This document shows, one piece after another, positions 32,909 to 42,772 of a stretch of DNA of 64,000 nt. Where the stretch lies: NCBI RefSeq assembly GCF_014202315.1, contig NZ_JACHGN010000012.1:186001-250000 (forward strand). The letters are read 5' to 3'. Both the position numbers and the translations under genes were made by a program. Each line of letters starts with the position of its first letter. The first letter of the stretch is position 1. The DNA comes from Thermocatellispora tengchongensis (lineage in GTDB: Bacteria; Actinomycetota; Actinomycetes; Streptosporangiales; Streptosporangiaceae). The notes under the pieces were generated by a model, which made no database searches, was not told where the DNA came from, and saw only the letters and a program-made list of their open reading frames with translations.

Positions 32909-33541
32909 TCAGCGGACTCCGCGTGGGCGGTACTGGATGCTGATGCGGGGGCCCGTGGGCCGGCTGGTCTTGGGGATGGCGTGTTCCCAGGTGCGCTGGC
33001 AACTGCCGCCCATGACGATGAGGTCGCCGTGTCCGAGGTCGTGGCGGATCGTGGGGCCTCCGCCGCCGGCGGGGCGCAGGAGCAGGGAGCGGGGGGTGCC
33101 GACGGAGACGATGGCGACCATGGTGTCCTCGGTGCCGCCCCGGCCGATGCGGTCGCCGTGCCAGGCGACGCTGTCGCGGCCGTCGCGGTAGAAGCACAGG
33201 CCGACGGTGCGGAAGGGCTCGCCCAGTTCGGGGCCGTAGTGCTCGTTCAGGGCGGCCATGGCGGCGTCGAGAGCCGGGTCGGGCAGGGGCTCGCCCTCGT
33301 CGTAGAACTTCAGCAGCCGGGGGACGTCCACCACCCGGTCGTACATCTTGCGGCGCTCGGCGTGCCAGGGCACCGTGTCGGCCAGGCGCTCGAACAGGGC
33401 GTCGGCGCCGCCCATCCAGCCGCGGCGCACGTCGATCCAGGCGCCGTGGGCGAGGGGCGTGCGGCGCACCGTCGCGCCCAGCGGGCCGGGGCCGATCTCG
33501 GTGTCGAGGTCGAGCAACGATCCCTGGAATACGCCGTCCAT
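32909..33541 (-). CDS. AlkB-like 2-oxoglutarate/Fe(II) dioxygenase
   Basis: A 210-residue dioxygenase of the AlkB family, which repairs alkylated bases by oxidative demethylation. The iron ligands H128 and D130 (AWHGD) and H187 (WEHAIPKT) are present, as are the 2-oxoglutarate-binding arginines in RISIQYR (199-205). TATAGT at 33554-33549 lies seven bases before the ATG, with no ribosome site, so it is probably leaderless. Confidence 0.9.
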   Translation of the reverse strand: MDGVFQGSLLDLDTEIGPGPLGATVRRTPLAHGAWIDVRRGWMGGADALFERLADTVPWHAERRKMYDRVVDVPRLLKFYDEGEPLPDPALDAAMAALNEHYGPELGEPFRTVGLCFYRDGRDSVAWHGDRIGRGGTEDTMVAIVSVGTPRSLLLRPAGGGGPTIRHDLGHGDLIVMGGSCQRTWEHAIPKTSRPTGPRISIQYRPRGVR

Positions 33542-33599
33542 ACCGCCGACTATACGCGATTATTCGCACGCATTTTCGATCATGCCGTGCGGGAGCTGA

Positions 33600-35117
<1,518 letters not shown>

Positions 35118-35133
35118 TCCCCTCCCGCGCACG

Positions 35134-35174
35134 GCGCGGCGCCCGGTCCCTCTCCTTCGGACCGGGCGCCGCGC
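35134..35174. terminator. Bidirectional terminator after cel6A
   Basis: A perfect 16-bp stem (GCGCGGCGCCCGGTCC / GGACCGGGCGCCGCGC) with a 9-base pyrimidine loop lies between two convergent genes. Confidence 0.8.
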
Positions 35175-35180
35175 GCCGCG

Positions 35181-35654
35181 TCAGTGGCGGATGACCTTCA
35201 CGTAGTCGGTCGCCGAGGCGGGGGCCAGGCCGCGCGCCCCGTCGAAGACCGCCTTCCAGGTGCCCGACCAGTAGGCCGGGACCTTGAGGTGGAAGGACCC
35301 GTCGCGGCGGGTCCGGGTCGTGTCGACGTACTCCCAGCGGTGCTCGCCCCGCGGCAGGAACAGGATGTGGATCTTCTTGCCCGCGAGGCGGTGCCAGCGC
35401 TCGTAGTCCTCGCACGAGTCGGCGTGGTGCACCGACACGAAGCCGTCGATGTAGTCCTCCTCGCACCGGACCTGCAGCTTGCCGCCGAGGTACAGCGGGC
35501 GGTGCGCGTGCGCCGGTTCCGGCCCGGCGTCGAACCACAGCTTGGTGTGGCCGACGTCGATGTCGGGATCGGCCATCGCCGGCGCGGCCGTCGCGAGCGC
35601 CAGGGCGCCCACGGCCATCGCCGCCGCCGCGGTGGTGGCGACTCGTCGCAACAT
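35181..35654 (-). CDS. Secreted protein of unknown function
   Basis: A 157-residue protein with a clear signal peptide (cleavage near APAMA-DPDI). The mature part has two cysteines, probably disulfide-bonded (RCEEDY and DSCEDY), and a beta-rich C-terminus (DGSFHLKVPAYWSGTWKAVFDG) like a small Ig-type domain. I do not recognise the family. GAGAGGAAG precedes the ATG. A similar C-terminal pattern (DRYGRFERRFTGSSQGEWRV) occurs in the next gene, so the two may share an evolutionary origin. Confidence 0.75.
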   Translation of the reverse strand: MLRRVATTAAAAMAVGALALATAAPAMADPDIDVGHTKLWFDAGPEPAHAHRPLYLGGKLQVRCEEDYIDGFVSVHHADSCEDYERWHRLAGKKIHILFLPRGEHRWEYVDTTRTRRDGSFHLKVPAYWSGTWKAVFDGARGLAPASATDYVKVIRH

Positions 35655-35790
35655 CAGGTACTTCCTCTCCCCGTGCTGTCGTCCGCGCTCCCGGTACGGA
35701 GCGCGCGCCTACGGTCATGCGACCGGTCAAGCGCGGGAAAAGTTCCGGTAAAGCCCGTTACGGTTTGATCACGATGCCGATACCCGCTGG

Positions 35791-37275
35791 TCAGCCGGCC
35801 TGGCGGGGTGCGCTGACCTCGGGGGCGTACGCCTCGCTGCCGCGGTACTGCACCCGCCACTCGCCCTGCGACGAGCCGGTGAACCTGCGTTCGAACCGGC
35901 CGTACCTGTCGGTCGTCGCCGAGGCGAGCCTGGTCCACTGCACGCCGTCCGGGTGGCGGTGCAGGATCTCGACCGGCTGGCCGGGGAACGGCGCGTAGTC
36001 GATATAGCCCTTGGGGTCCACCCGGTTCAGCAGCCCGCTCACCCGCACCGTGACCCGGTCGCCGTCGCGGACGCGCTCGACCTTCAGCCCGCTGAACATG
36101 GTCTCCCGCTTCAGCCAGAACACCATCACGCTGGTCACGGTCTGGCCGTCGGCGTTCCGCGCCACGGCGGTGACGGTCCAGCGTCCCGCGGGGTACCAGC
36201 GGTCCAGCCCCCTGGTGGGCAGGAAGCGCCAGGTCTGCCACTCCTCGCCCAGCTCCGACGGCCGTACCTGGAGCTGGTACGCCGGCGCCGCGGCACGCCC
36301 CTCGGCACGGGCCCGCTCGTCCAGCCCGGCCCCCGACCTGGGCCGGGCGGCGGGACGGCCCTGGATCGCCGGACGGCCCTCGACGGCCTGCACCGACGAG
36401 CCCGCCGGCCTGATCTGGGCGTGCTGAGCGGTGAGCGGCGGAATCGGCGCCTGAGGCTCAAGCTGCACGACGTACGGCGGGATCTGCAGCCACGACCCCG
36501 GCTCCTGCGGGACGGGGAGAACCTGCTGGGCGGGCTGCGGAACCTGGCTCCCCGGGGACGGCTGAGGCAGGGGCGCCTGAGGCAGGGGCCACTGGTACTG
36601 CCCAGTGACCGGCGGCGCCGACTGGGCGGGCTGGGCAGGCTGGGCGGGGACCTGCGGCTGCGCGGGCTGGACCGCCTCGGGGTCCTGCGAGAGGTCCTGC
36701 TGGAGGTCCTGCTGGGCGGGCTTGGGCGACTTGGGGTGCTTGGGCTGCTCGGCCTGCTTGGACTGCTCGGCCTGCTTGGGTTTCTCGCCCTGCTTCGGCT
36801 GCTTGGACTGCTTCGGCGGCCCGGCCTGCTGCGGCAGGGGCTGAGGCTGGGGCTGGACGACGGGGGCGGACGGCTCTGGCTGGGCGGGGACCTGCTGGGC
36901 GGAGTCGGGCTGCACGGGCTGGGCGGGCTGTGCGGGATTGGCGGGTTGCGCGGGCTGGGCGGGGTCCGGGGCGGGGATCGGAGGCGGCGGGGACGACAGG
37001 GGCGGCGTCGGCTGCGCGTGGGGCCGCTGGGCCTGGGCCCCGCCGTGCCTGCTGGGCTCGACCTTGATCGTCACCCCGTCCCGGCCGCTGGCGCCGCGGG
37101 CCACGACCTCGATCACCATCCGCACCGACCCCTTGGGCCCGACGGTCGGGGACATCGGCCGCAGGCTGATGGACCTGATCTCAAGGCCCTCCGCGGCCGC
37201 GGGCGGGGCCTGGACGAGTATCGGCGCGACGAGCGCACTCGCCGCCAGCGATGTGAGAAGAATCCTCCTGCTCAT
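35791..37275 (-). CDS. Secreted protein with long Pro/Gln repeat region
   Basis: A 494-residue exported protein I cannot assign. It has a signal peptide (about 1-27). A short N-terminal beta domain ending near VTIKVEPS follows, then about 220 residues dominated by PAQPAQP, PKQ and PKQAEQ repeats. The C-terminal part (about 310-494) looks like two Ig-like domains, the last containing YGRFERRFTGSSQGEWRVQYRG. The repeat region suits a flexible wall-crossing linker. No strong ribosome site precedes ATG 37275. Confidence 0.72.
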   Translation of the reverse strand: MSRRILLTSLAASALVAPILVQAPPAAAEGLEIRSISLRPMSPTVGPKGSVRMVIEVVARGASGRDGVTIKVEPSRHGGAQAQRPHAQPTPPLSSPPPPIPAPDPAQPAQPANPAQPAQPVQPDSAQQVPAQPEPSAPVVQPQPQPLPQQAGPPKQSKQPKQGEKPKQAEQSKQAEQPKHPKSPKPAQQDLQQDLSQDPEAVQPAQPQVPAQPAQPAQSAPPVTGQYQWPLPQAPLPQPSPGSQVPQPAQQVLPVPQEPGSWLQIPPYVVQLEPQAPIPPLTAQHAQIRPAGSSVQAVEGRPAIQGRPAARPRSGAGLDERARAEGRAAAPAYQLQVRPSELGEEWQTWRFLPTRGLDRWYPAGRWTVTAVARNADGQTVTSVMVFWLKRETMFSGLKVERVRDGDRVTVRVSGLLNRVDPKGYIDYAPFPGQPVEILHRHPDGVQWTRLASATTDRYGRFERRFTGSSQGEWRVQYRGSEAYAPEVSAPRQAG

Positions 37276-37670
37276 GATCAAGACGGTAGGAACCGCCAGG
37301 TAATGCCCGTGGCCCCGACACACACCCCGCAAGGCAAAACCCGCCCTCGCCGGGACGAGGACGGGCGAGGACGGGCGGACCCGGCGAGGAGCGAACCCGA
37401 CGGAGAGCGGACCCGACGGAGAGCGGACCCGACGGAGAGCGGACCCGACGGAGAGCGGACCCGACGGAGAGCGGACCCCGCGGGGAGCGGACCCCACGGG
37501 CGCGGGCCAGACGGGCGCGGGCCAGACGGGCGCGGGCCAGACGGGCGCGGGCCAGACGGGCGCGGGCCAGACGGCGACGGGCGGGCCATCAGATGGTGCG
37601 GCGGGCCCGATGTCAGGCGCCGTGCTCCCACGCGCGCCCTTCACGGGCCGCCGCCCTCACGGCGCCACGC
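37276..37670. repeat. Gene-free spacer with two 16-bp tandem arrays
   Basis: Array 1 (about 37378-37499) repeats ACCCGACGGAGAGCGG with degenerate outer units. Array 2 (about 37500-37574) repeats GCCAGACGGGCGCGGG five times. Both have a 16-bp period. No gene is present. Confidence 0.9.
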
Positions 37671-37672
37671 TC

Positions 37673-37784
37673 CTCAGACACCGCGCCCTTCAGACACCGC
37701 GCCCTTCAGACACCGCGCCCCTCAAACACCGCGCCCCTCAAACACCGCGCCCCTCAGACACCGCGCCCCTCAGACACCGGCGTG
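37673..37784. repeat. 16-bp tandem array (7 units) before the fadD stop
   Basis: Units of CTCAGACACCGCGCCC (or CTCAAACACC...) repeat every 16 bp. Degenerate copies continue to 37915, and the fadD stop codon (TCA at 37909-37911) lies in the related string CACCGCTCCCCTCAGGCGCC. Confidence 0.88.
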
Positions 37785-37908
37785 GCCGCGCAGCGGCTGG
37801 GCTCGGTGGCCAGTCCCGGGCGACAACGTGGTGGCCATCGGCAGGTCCACCGGCTACAGCCCGACCACTCGCCCCTCGGACACCGGGCCCCCCGGAACAC
37901 CGCTCCCC

Positions 37909-39753
37909 TCAGGCGCCGTACATGGAGTCGATGATGTCGGAGTACTTGGCGTGGATGACCCGGCGCTTGAGCTTCAGGCTCGGGGTCAGCTCCTCGGTCT
38001 CGGGGGTCCACTCGACCGGGAGCAGGCGCCAGCGCTTGACCTGCTGCACCCGAGCGAGCTTCTGGTTGGCGGACTCGACCGCGGCGGCGACCTCCTTGAG
38101 CACCTCGGGGTGCTCGGCCAGTTCGGCCAGGGTGCTGAAGGGGATGCCGCGGGCCTCGGCCCAGCCGGGGGCGACCTCGGCGTCCAGGGTGAGGATGGCC
38201 ACCGGGTGCGGGCGCCCGTCGCCGTACGCCAGCGCCTGGCCGATCAGGGGGTGCTCCTTGAGGTGGCTTTCGATGTTGGCGGGCGAGATGTTCTCCCCGC
38301 CGGCGGTGATGATCAGCTCCTTCTTGCGGTCCACGATGCTCAGGAAGCCGTCCTCGTCCATGGTGCCGACGTCGCCGGTGTGCAGCCAGCCGTCCTCGTC
38401 GATCAGGGCGGCGGTCTCCTCGGGCCTGCCGAGGTAGCCGCGGCAGTTGAGCGGGCTGCGGGTGAGGATCTCGCCGTCCTCGGCGATGCGCACCTCGACG
38501 CCGGGCTCGGGCCTGCCGACGGTGCCGAGCTTGTAGTCGTCCACGCTGTTGGCGGTGAATGCGCCGGTCGTCTCGGTCATGCCGTAGACGTCCAGCACCT
38601 TCAGCCCCAGGCCGGCGAAGAAGCGCTGCACCTCGGCCGGCATGGGCGCCGCCGCGGTGGCCACCCACTTGGCGTTGTCGAAGCCGACCATGGAGCGGAT
38701 CAGCGCGAGCAGCGAGGCGTCGGCCGCCTCGTACGCCTCGCGCACCTCCGGGGTGGGGGTGCGGCCGTGCTGGCAGGACTCGATGTAGGCCAGGCCGGCG
38801 GCCATGGCCTCGCGCACGGCGCGCTGCTGCTCCTCGGGCTGGGTGGCGAGCAGGGCCTGCAGCCGGGCCATCATCTTCTCCCACACGCGGGGCACGCCGA
38901 AGAACAGCACCGGCTTGACCTGGCCGAGGGTGGCGGCGAGCTGGGCGAGGTCGGTGCAGAAGTGGACGTGGGCCACCTTGAACAGCGGCAGGTAGAGGCT
39001 GAGCACCCGCTCGGCGATGTGGGCGTAGGTGAGGTAGGAGATCTGGGTGCCCTTCATGGGCAGGGAGGTCATGCGGTCGGTGGCGGCGACCTCGTAGATC
39101 ACGTTGGCGTGGGTGAGCGGGACGCCCTTGGGGTTCCCGGTGGTGCCGGAGGTGTAGAGCACGGTGAGGGTGTCGCCGGGGGCGACGGCCTGCCAGCGGG
39201 CGTCCACCGCCGCGGGGTCCTCCTCCAGTCTGGCCCGGCCGAGGGCGAGGAAGTCCTCCCAGGACATGAAGCGGTCGCCGTCGGGCGCGCCCTCCAGCAG
39301 GACGATCTTCTCCACCCGGGTCAGCCGGTCGAGCACCGGCTCCCAGCGGGCCAGGTCGTCCGGGCCGCCGAGGACGGCGACCCGGGCGCCCACGTCGGAG
39401 ACCACGAAGGCGATCTGCTCGGGCGCGAAGGTGGAGTAGACCGAGCAGGGGGTGGCCCCGGCGTGCACGGCGCCGAGGTCGGCCAGGACGTGCTCGCTGC
39501 GGTTGACCATCATCAGCGCGACCGCGTCGCCGGGCTCGACGCCGATCGCGGCGAACGCGGCGGCGATCTCCAGCACGCGCCCCCGCGCCTGGCCGTAGGT
39601 CAGGGTGGACCACCCTCCCCCTTCGGCGGGATCGGAGTACGCCGGGGCGTCGGGGTGGTCCTCGGCCGTGCGGCGCAACTGCTCGCAGACCGTGAGACCG
39701 GCGATCTCCGCCTCGATCTCGGCTCGCACGCCGAGGATCCCGGTGTCGGCCAT
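37909..39753 (-). CDS. Long-chain acyl-CoA synthetase (FadD15-like)
   Basis: Converts long-chain fatty acids to acyl-CoA using ATP. The 614-residue ANL-family enzyme has the P-loop LYTSGTTGNPKG, VYGMTETTG, WLHTGDVG and the catalytic lysine region PSLKLKR. Length and motifs match the bacterial long-chain group (FadD15-like). ATG 39753 has GGAGG six bases upstream. An inverted repeat lies about 40 bp before the start. Confidence 0.93.
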   Translation of the reverse strand: MADTGILGVRAEIEAEIAGLTVCEQLRRTAEDHPDAPAYSDPAEGGGWSTLTYGQARGRVLEIAAAFAAIGVEPGDAVALMMVNRSEHVLADLGAVHAGATPCSVYSTFAPEQIAFVVSDVGARVAVLGGPDDLARWEPVLDRLTRVEKIVLLEGAPDGDRFMSWEDFLALGRARLEEDPAAVDARWQAVAPGDTLTVLYTSGTTGNPKGVPLTHANVIYEVAATDRMTSLPMKGTQISYLTYAHIAERVLSLYLPLFKVAHVHFCTDLAQLAATLGQVKPVLFFGVPRVWEKMMARLQALLATQPEEQQRAVREAMAAGLAYIESCQHGRTPTPEVREAYEAADASLLALIRSMVGFDNAKWVATAAAPMPAEVQRFFAGLGLKVLDVYGMTETTGAFTANSVDDYKLGTVGRPEPGVEVRIAEDGEILTRSPLNCRGYLGRPEETAALIDEDGWLHTGDVGTMDEDGFLSIVDRKKELIITAGGENISPANIESHLKEHPLIGQALAYGDGRPHPVAILTLDAEVAPGWAEARGIPFSTLAELAEHPEVLKEVAAAVESANQKLARVQQVKRWRLLPVEWTPETEELTPSLKLKRRVIHAKYSDIIDSMYGA

Positions 39754-39791
39754 GACACGCCTCCAGGGGAAAGTGTTCACTTATCCAGCGC

Positions 39792-39811
39792 GATGTGATC
39801 TGCATCGCATC
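39792..39811. promoter_or_regulatory. Inverted repeat upstream of fadD
   Basis: GATGTGAT-4-ATCGCATC is an inverted repeat with one mismatch. It lies 38-58 bp upstream of the fadD start and between two divergent genes, a position suited to a fatty-acid-responsive repressor. Confidence 0.4.
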
Positions 39812-39894
39812 ACAACGCCCACGGGGCCGACAAGACCCCGGTGAGGACAAGAAGCGGGACTGAGTGATATGCCCCGATATGGGATGATCCGTCG

Positions 39895-40509
39895 GTGAAC
39901 GAGCTGCTCGATCTGGCGGGGATCTTCGTCTTCGCCCTCTCCGGCGCGCTGCTGGCGGTGCGCAAGAGGCTGGACGTCGTGGGCATGGCCGTGCTCGCCG
40001 AGATGACCGCGCTGGGCGGCGGCATCCTGCGCGACCTGATCCTCAACGTGCGGCCGGCCGCGTTCGAGAGCCTCGGGTACGTGCTCGTGCCGCTCGCCGC
40101 GACCGCCATCGCGTTCTTCTGGCACCCCCATGTGGAGCGGCTGATGCCCGCGGTGCTGGTGTTCGACGCGGCCGGGCTGGGGCTGTTCAGCGCGGTCGGC
40201 GCGGAGAAGGCGATGACCGCCGGGCTGAGCCCGCTGCACGCCACGCTGCTGGGCGTGACCACCGCCGTCGGCGGCGGCATCCTGCGCGACATCCTGGCCG
40301 GGGAGATCCCCCGCCTGCTGTACGACCGGCAGCTCTACGCCGTGCCCGCCCTGCTGGGCGCGGCGGCCATGGCCACGCTGTCGGAGCTGGACCTGCACGG
40401 CTGGCCCGCGGTGCTCGCCTCGGCCGTGCTCGCCTTCTGCCTGCGCATCGCGGCCATGCGGTTCAGGCTGCGGGCGCCGCTGGCCCGCGGGGTGGCGCCA
40501 CCGGAATGA
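39895..40509 (+). CDS. TRIC-type (YadS/UPF0126) cation channel protein
   Basis: A 204-residue membrane protein with about six to seven helices in two related halves. Each half carries the TRIC signature GGGILRD (TALGGGILRDLIL and TAVGGGILRDILAG). Prokaryotic TRIC proteins conduct monovalent cations. The GTG start lacks a ribosome site. The gene is divergent from fadD, and its stop codon is inside a 13-bp duplication. Confidence 0.87.
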   Translation: MNELLDLAGIFVFALSGALLAVRKRLDVVGMAVLAEMTALGGGILRDLILNVRPAAFESLGYVLVPLAATAIAFFWHPHVERLMPAVLVFDAAGLGLFSAVGAEKAMTAGLSPLHATLLGVTTAVGGGILRDILAGEIPRLLYDRQLYAVPALLGAAAMATLSELDLHGWPAVLASAVLAFCLRIAAMRFRLRAPLARGVAPPE

Positions 40510-40535
40510 GCCACTGGAATGAGCCACTGGAATGA
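40503..40535. repeat. 13-bp tandem repeat spanning the TRIC gene stop
   Basis: GGAATGAGCCACT occurs at 40503-40515 and 40516-40528, then a partial GGAATGA at 40529. The first TGA is the gene's stop codon. Confidence 0.9.
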
Positions 40536-40544
40536 CGCGCCCGG

Positions 40545-42020
40545 TCACAGTGCCGGGGTCAGCGAGCCGGGCAGGGGGCGCGGGGCGTACGCGCCGGAGG
40601 CCAGGGCCGCCGCCGCGGCGGCGATGCGCGGCACCGCCTCGGCCAGGACCTGGGGCGGCTGGGTGAACGGCAGGCGCAGGTAGCCCTCCAGCGCGCCGTC
40701 CACGCCGAACCACGGCCCCGGCGCCAGCCGTACGCCGTGCGCGGCGGCGGCCTCGGCCAGCGGCGTCGCGGCGAGGGCGTCCAGGCGCACCCACAGCGAG
40801 GCCCCGCCCGCGGGCGGGGTGAAGCTCCAGCCGGGCAGCTCGGCGCGCAGGGCGGCGGCCAGCGTGTCGCGCGCGGCCAGCAGGGTGCGGCGGCGGTGGG
40901 CGCGGGCCTGCTCGACGTGCTCGAACAGCCGGGCCACGACGAGCTGCTCGAACAGCGGGCTGGCGATGTCCACCGCGGCGCGCAGTGCCGCCAGCCTGCG
41001 CACGAGCGCGGCCGTGGTCCTGATCCAGCCGATGCGCAGCCCGCCCCACCACAGCTTGGCGGCCGAGCCGATGCTGATCACCCGCCCCCCGGCGTCGTAC
41101 GCGGCCAGCGGCGGCGCGGGCGCGCCCGGCTCCAGCTCCAGCTCCGCCCAGGACTCGTCGCTCACGAGCATCGCGTCGTGCCGCCGGGCCGCCTCGGCGA
41201 CCGCGGCCCGGGTCGCGGCGGACATCAGCCGGCCCGTCGGGTTGTGGTAGTCGGGCACCAGGTACGCCAGCCGCGCGCCCGACTGCCGCAACGCGCTCGC
41301 GATCAGGTCGGGGCTCCATCCGTCGCCGGGGTCCTCGCCGGGCGCCGCCCGCTCCGCCCCGACGGGCACCGGCACCAGCCGGGCCCCCACCCGGCGGGCG
41401 GTGTCCAGCAGGTGCGGATAGGTCGGCGACTCCACCAGCACCGGCGCGCCGGGCCCGGCCAGCAGGCTCATGACCAGGTGGATCGCGTGCTGCGCGCCGG
41501 TGGTGACGAGGATCTGCTCCGGGCGGGTGGGGACGCCGCGCTCGGTGTAGCGGGCGGCGACGGCCTCGCGCAGCTCCCGCAGCCCGACCGGCTCGTAGCC
41601 GATGCCGAGGGTGTGCCGGGGCACGTCCTCGCCCGCGCGGGCCATCGCCTCGGCCACCAGCGGGCTCGCGGCCGGGGCGGCGGTGGCCATCGGCAGCAGG
41701 CCGTCGTCGCCCGCGGTCAGCCACGGGGTGTCGGCGCCGAGTGCCGCCGGGTCGGGCAGCGCGGTCCAGCTCCCCGCGCCCTGCCTGCTGTCGAGGTAGC
41801 CCTGCTCGCGCAGCCGGTCGTAGGCGGCGGTGACGGTGGTGCGGCTGACGCCCAGCGCGTCCGCGAGGTGCCGCTCGGCGGGCATGCGGACGCGTACGGG
41901 CAGGCGCCCGTCGAGGATCAGGGTGCGCACGGCGCGGGCCAGCGCGCGGTAGTAGGGCCGCTCGGCGGGGTCGAGCCGCACCAGCGCGGCGAGCTGGGGC
42001 CCGCTCAGGTATCGGTCCAC
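40545..42020 (-). CDS. MocR-family regulator (GntR HTH fused to aminotransferase)
   Basis: A 491-residue regulator with an N-terminal GntR winged helix (MPAERHLADALGVSRTTVTAAYDRL) joined to a fold-type I aminotransferase domain that binds PLP. The PLP lysine lies in SIGSAAKLWWGGLRIGW, and PDYHNPTG holds the asparagine. MocR proteins control vitamin B6 synthesis, GABA use or membrane transporters. The divergent YczE-like gene is a frequent partner (compare YczR). I prefer GTG 42020; an ATG at 42056 would place the operator-like repeats inside the coding region. Confidence 0.88.
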   Translation of the reverse strand: MDRYLSGPQLAALVRLDPAERPYYRALARAVRTLILDGRLPVRVRMPAERHLADALGVSRTTVTAAYDRLREQGYLDSRQGAGSWTALPDPAALGADTPWLTAGDDGLLPMATAAPAASPLVAEAMARAGEDVPRHTLGIGYEPVGLRELREAVAARYTERGVPTRPEQILVTTGAQHAIHLVMSLLAGPGAPVLVESPTYPHLLDTARRVGARLVPVPVGAERAAPGEDPGDGWSPDLIASALRQSGARLAYLVPDYHNPTGRLMSAATRAAVAEAARRHDAMLVSDESWAELELEPGAPAPPLAAYDAGGRVISIGSAAKLWWGGLRIGWIRTTAALVRRLAALRAAVDIASPLFEQLVVARLFEHVEQARAHRRRTLLAARDTLAAALRAELPGWSFTPPAGGASLWVRLDALAATPLAEAAAAHGVRLAPGPWFGVDGALEGYLRLPFTQPPQVLAEAVPRIAAAAAALASGAYAPRPLPGSLTPAL

Positions 42021-42094
42021 TCGCCCACCATAAGGCCACTTTCCTGAATTGGCCATTTATCTGATGCCACGTGGCCCGGCACGATGAGGCCACT
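42021..42094. promoter_or_regulatory. Divergent MocR/YczE promoter with GGCCAC repeats
   Basis: AAGGCCACT (42032-42040), TTGGCCAT (42050-42056), GCCACGTGGC (42066-42075) and GAGGCCACT (42086-42094) recur across the spacer. Repeated half-sites of this kind are typical of MocR operators, which use direct repeats plus an inverted one. Confidence 0.55.
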
Positions 42095-42763
42095 ATGCGT
42101 GAATCATCCGTCTCCCCGCACGGTTCCCTGCCCGCCCGCCTCGTCCGGCTCTACGCCGGCCTCGCCCTGTACGGCACCGGCATCGCCCTGCAGGTCGAGT
42201 CCGGTCTCGGCGTCGATCCCTGGGACGTCCTGCACCAGGGGCTGTCGGTGCGCACCGGCTGGACCATCGGCACCTGGATCATCCTGGCGGGCGCGGCCGT
42301 CATGCTCTGCTGGATCCCCCTGCGCCAGCGTCCGGGCGTCGGCACGATCAGCAACGTCGTCTTCCTCGGCCTGTTCGCCGACGCCGCGCTGTGGCTGCTG
42401 CCCACGCCCGCGCACTGGGCCGCGCGCTGGGCGTTCCTGATCGCGGCCGTGGTCGCGATCGCCGCGGCCACCGGCCTATACATCGGCGCCGGCCTCGGCC
42501 CCGGGCCCCGCGACGGGCTGATGACCGGCCTGAACACCCGGCTCGGCCTGCCCATCGGGGCCGCCAGGCTGCTGATCGAGGCGAGCGTGCTCGTCCTGGG
42601 CTGGCTGCTCGGCGGCACGGTGGGGCCGGGCACCCTGGTCTTCGCGGTGGCGATCGGCCCGCTCGCCCAGTTCTTCATGACCCGCCTCGGGCCGGCCCGG
42701 CCCGCGCCGGCGGGCCCGGACGGGGAGCCGCAGCCTGCTGCGCGAGCCGCCGCCGGGCGCTAG
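42095..42763 (+). CDS. YczE/YyaS/YitT-like membrane protein
   Basis: A 222-residue membrane protein with about five helices. VDPWDVLHQGLS and GLGPGPRDGLMTGL are the hallmark segments of the YczE family, putative transporters controlled by MocR regulators. It is divergent from the MocR gene and ends with a Pro/Ala tail. The function is unknown; in other bacteria the YczR/YczE pair is linked to taurine or B6-related regulation. Confidence 0.85.
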   Translation: MRESSVSPHGSLPARLVRLYAGLALYGTGIALQVESGLGVDPWDVLHQGLSVRTGWTIGTWIILAGAAVMLCWIPLRQRPGVGTISNVVFLGLFADAALWLLPTPAHWAARWAFLIAAVVAIAAATGLYIGAGLGPGPRDGLMTGLNTRLGLPIGAARLLIEASVLVLGWLLGGTVGPGTLVFAVAIGPLAQFFMTRLGPARPAPAGPDGEPQPAARAAAGR

Positions 42764-42772
42764 CGTCGGGGC

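Noticed and set aside
35953-39798. A 1281-codon open frame on the plus strand
   Set aside because: It is antisense to the PQ-rich protein gene and fadD and crosses the 16-bp arrays. No domain or ribosome site supports it.
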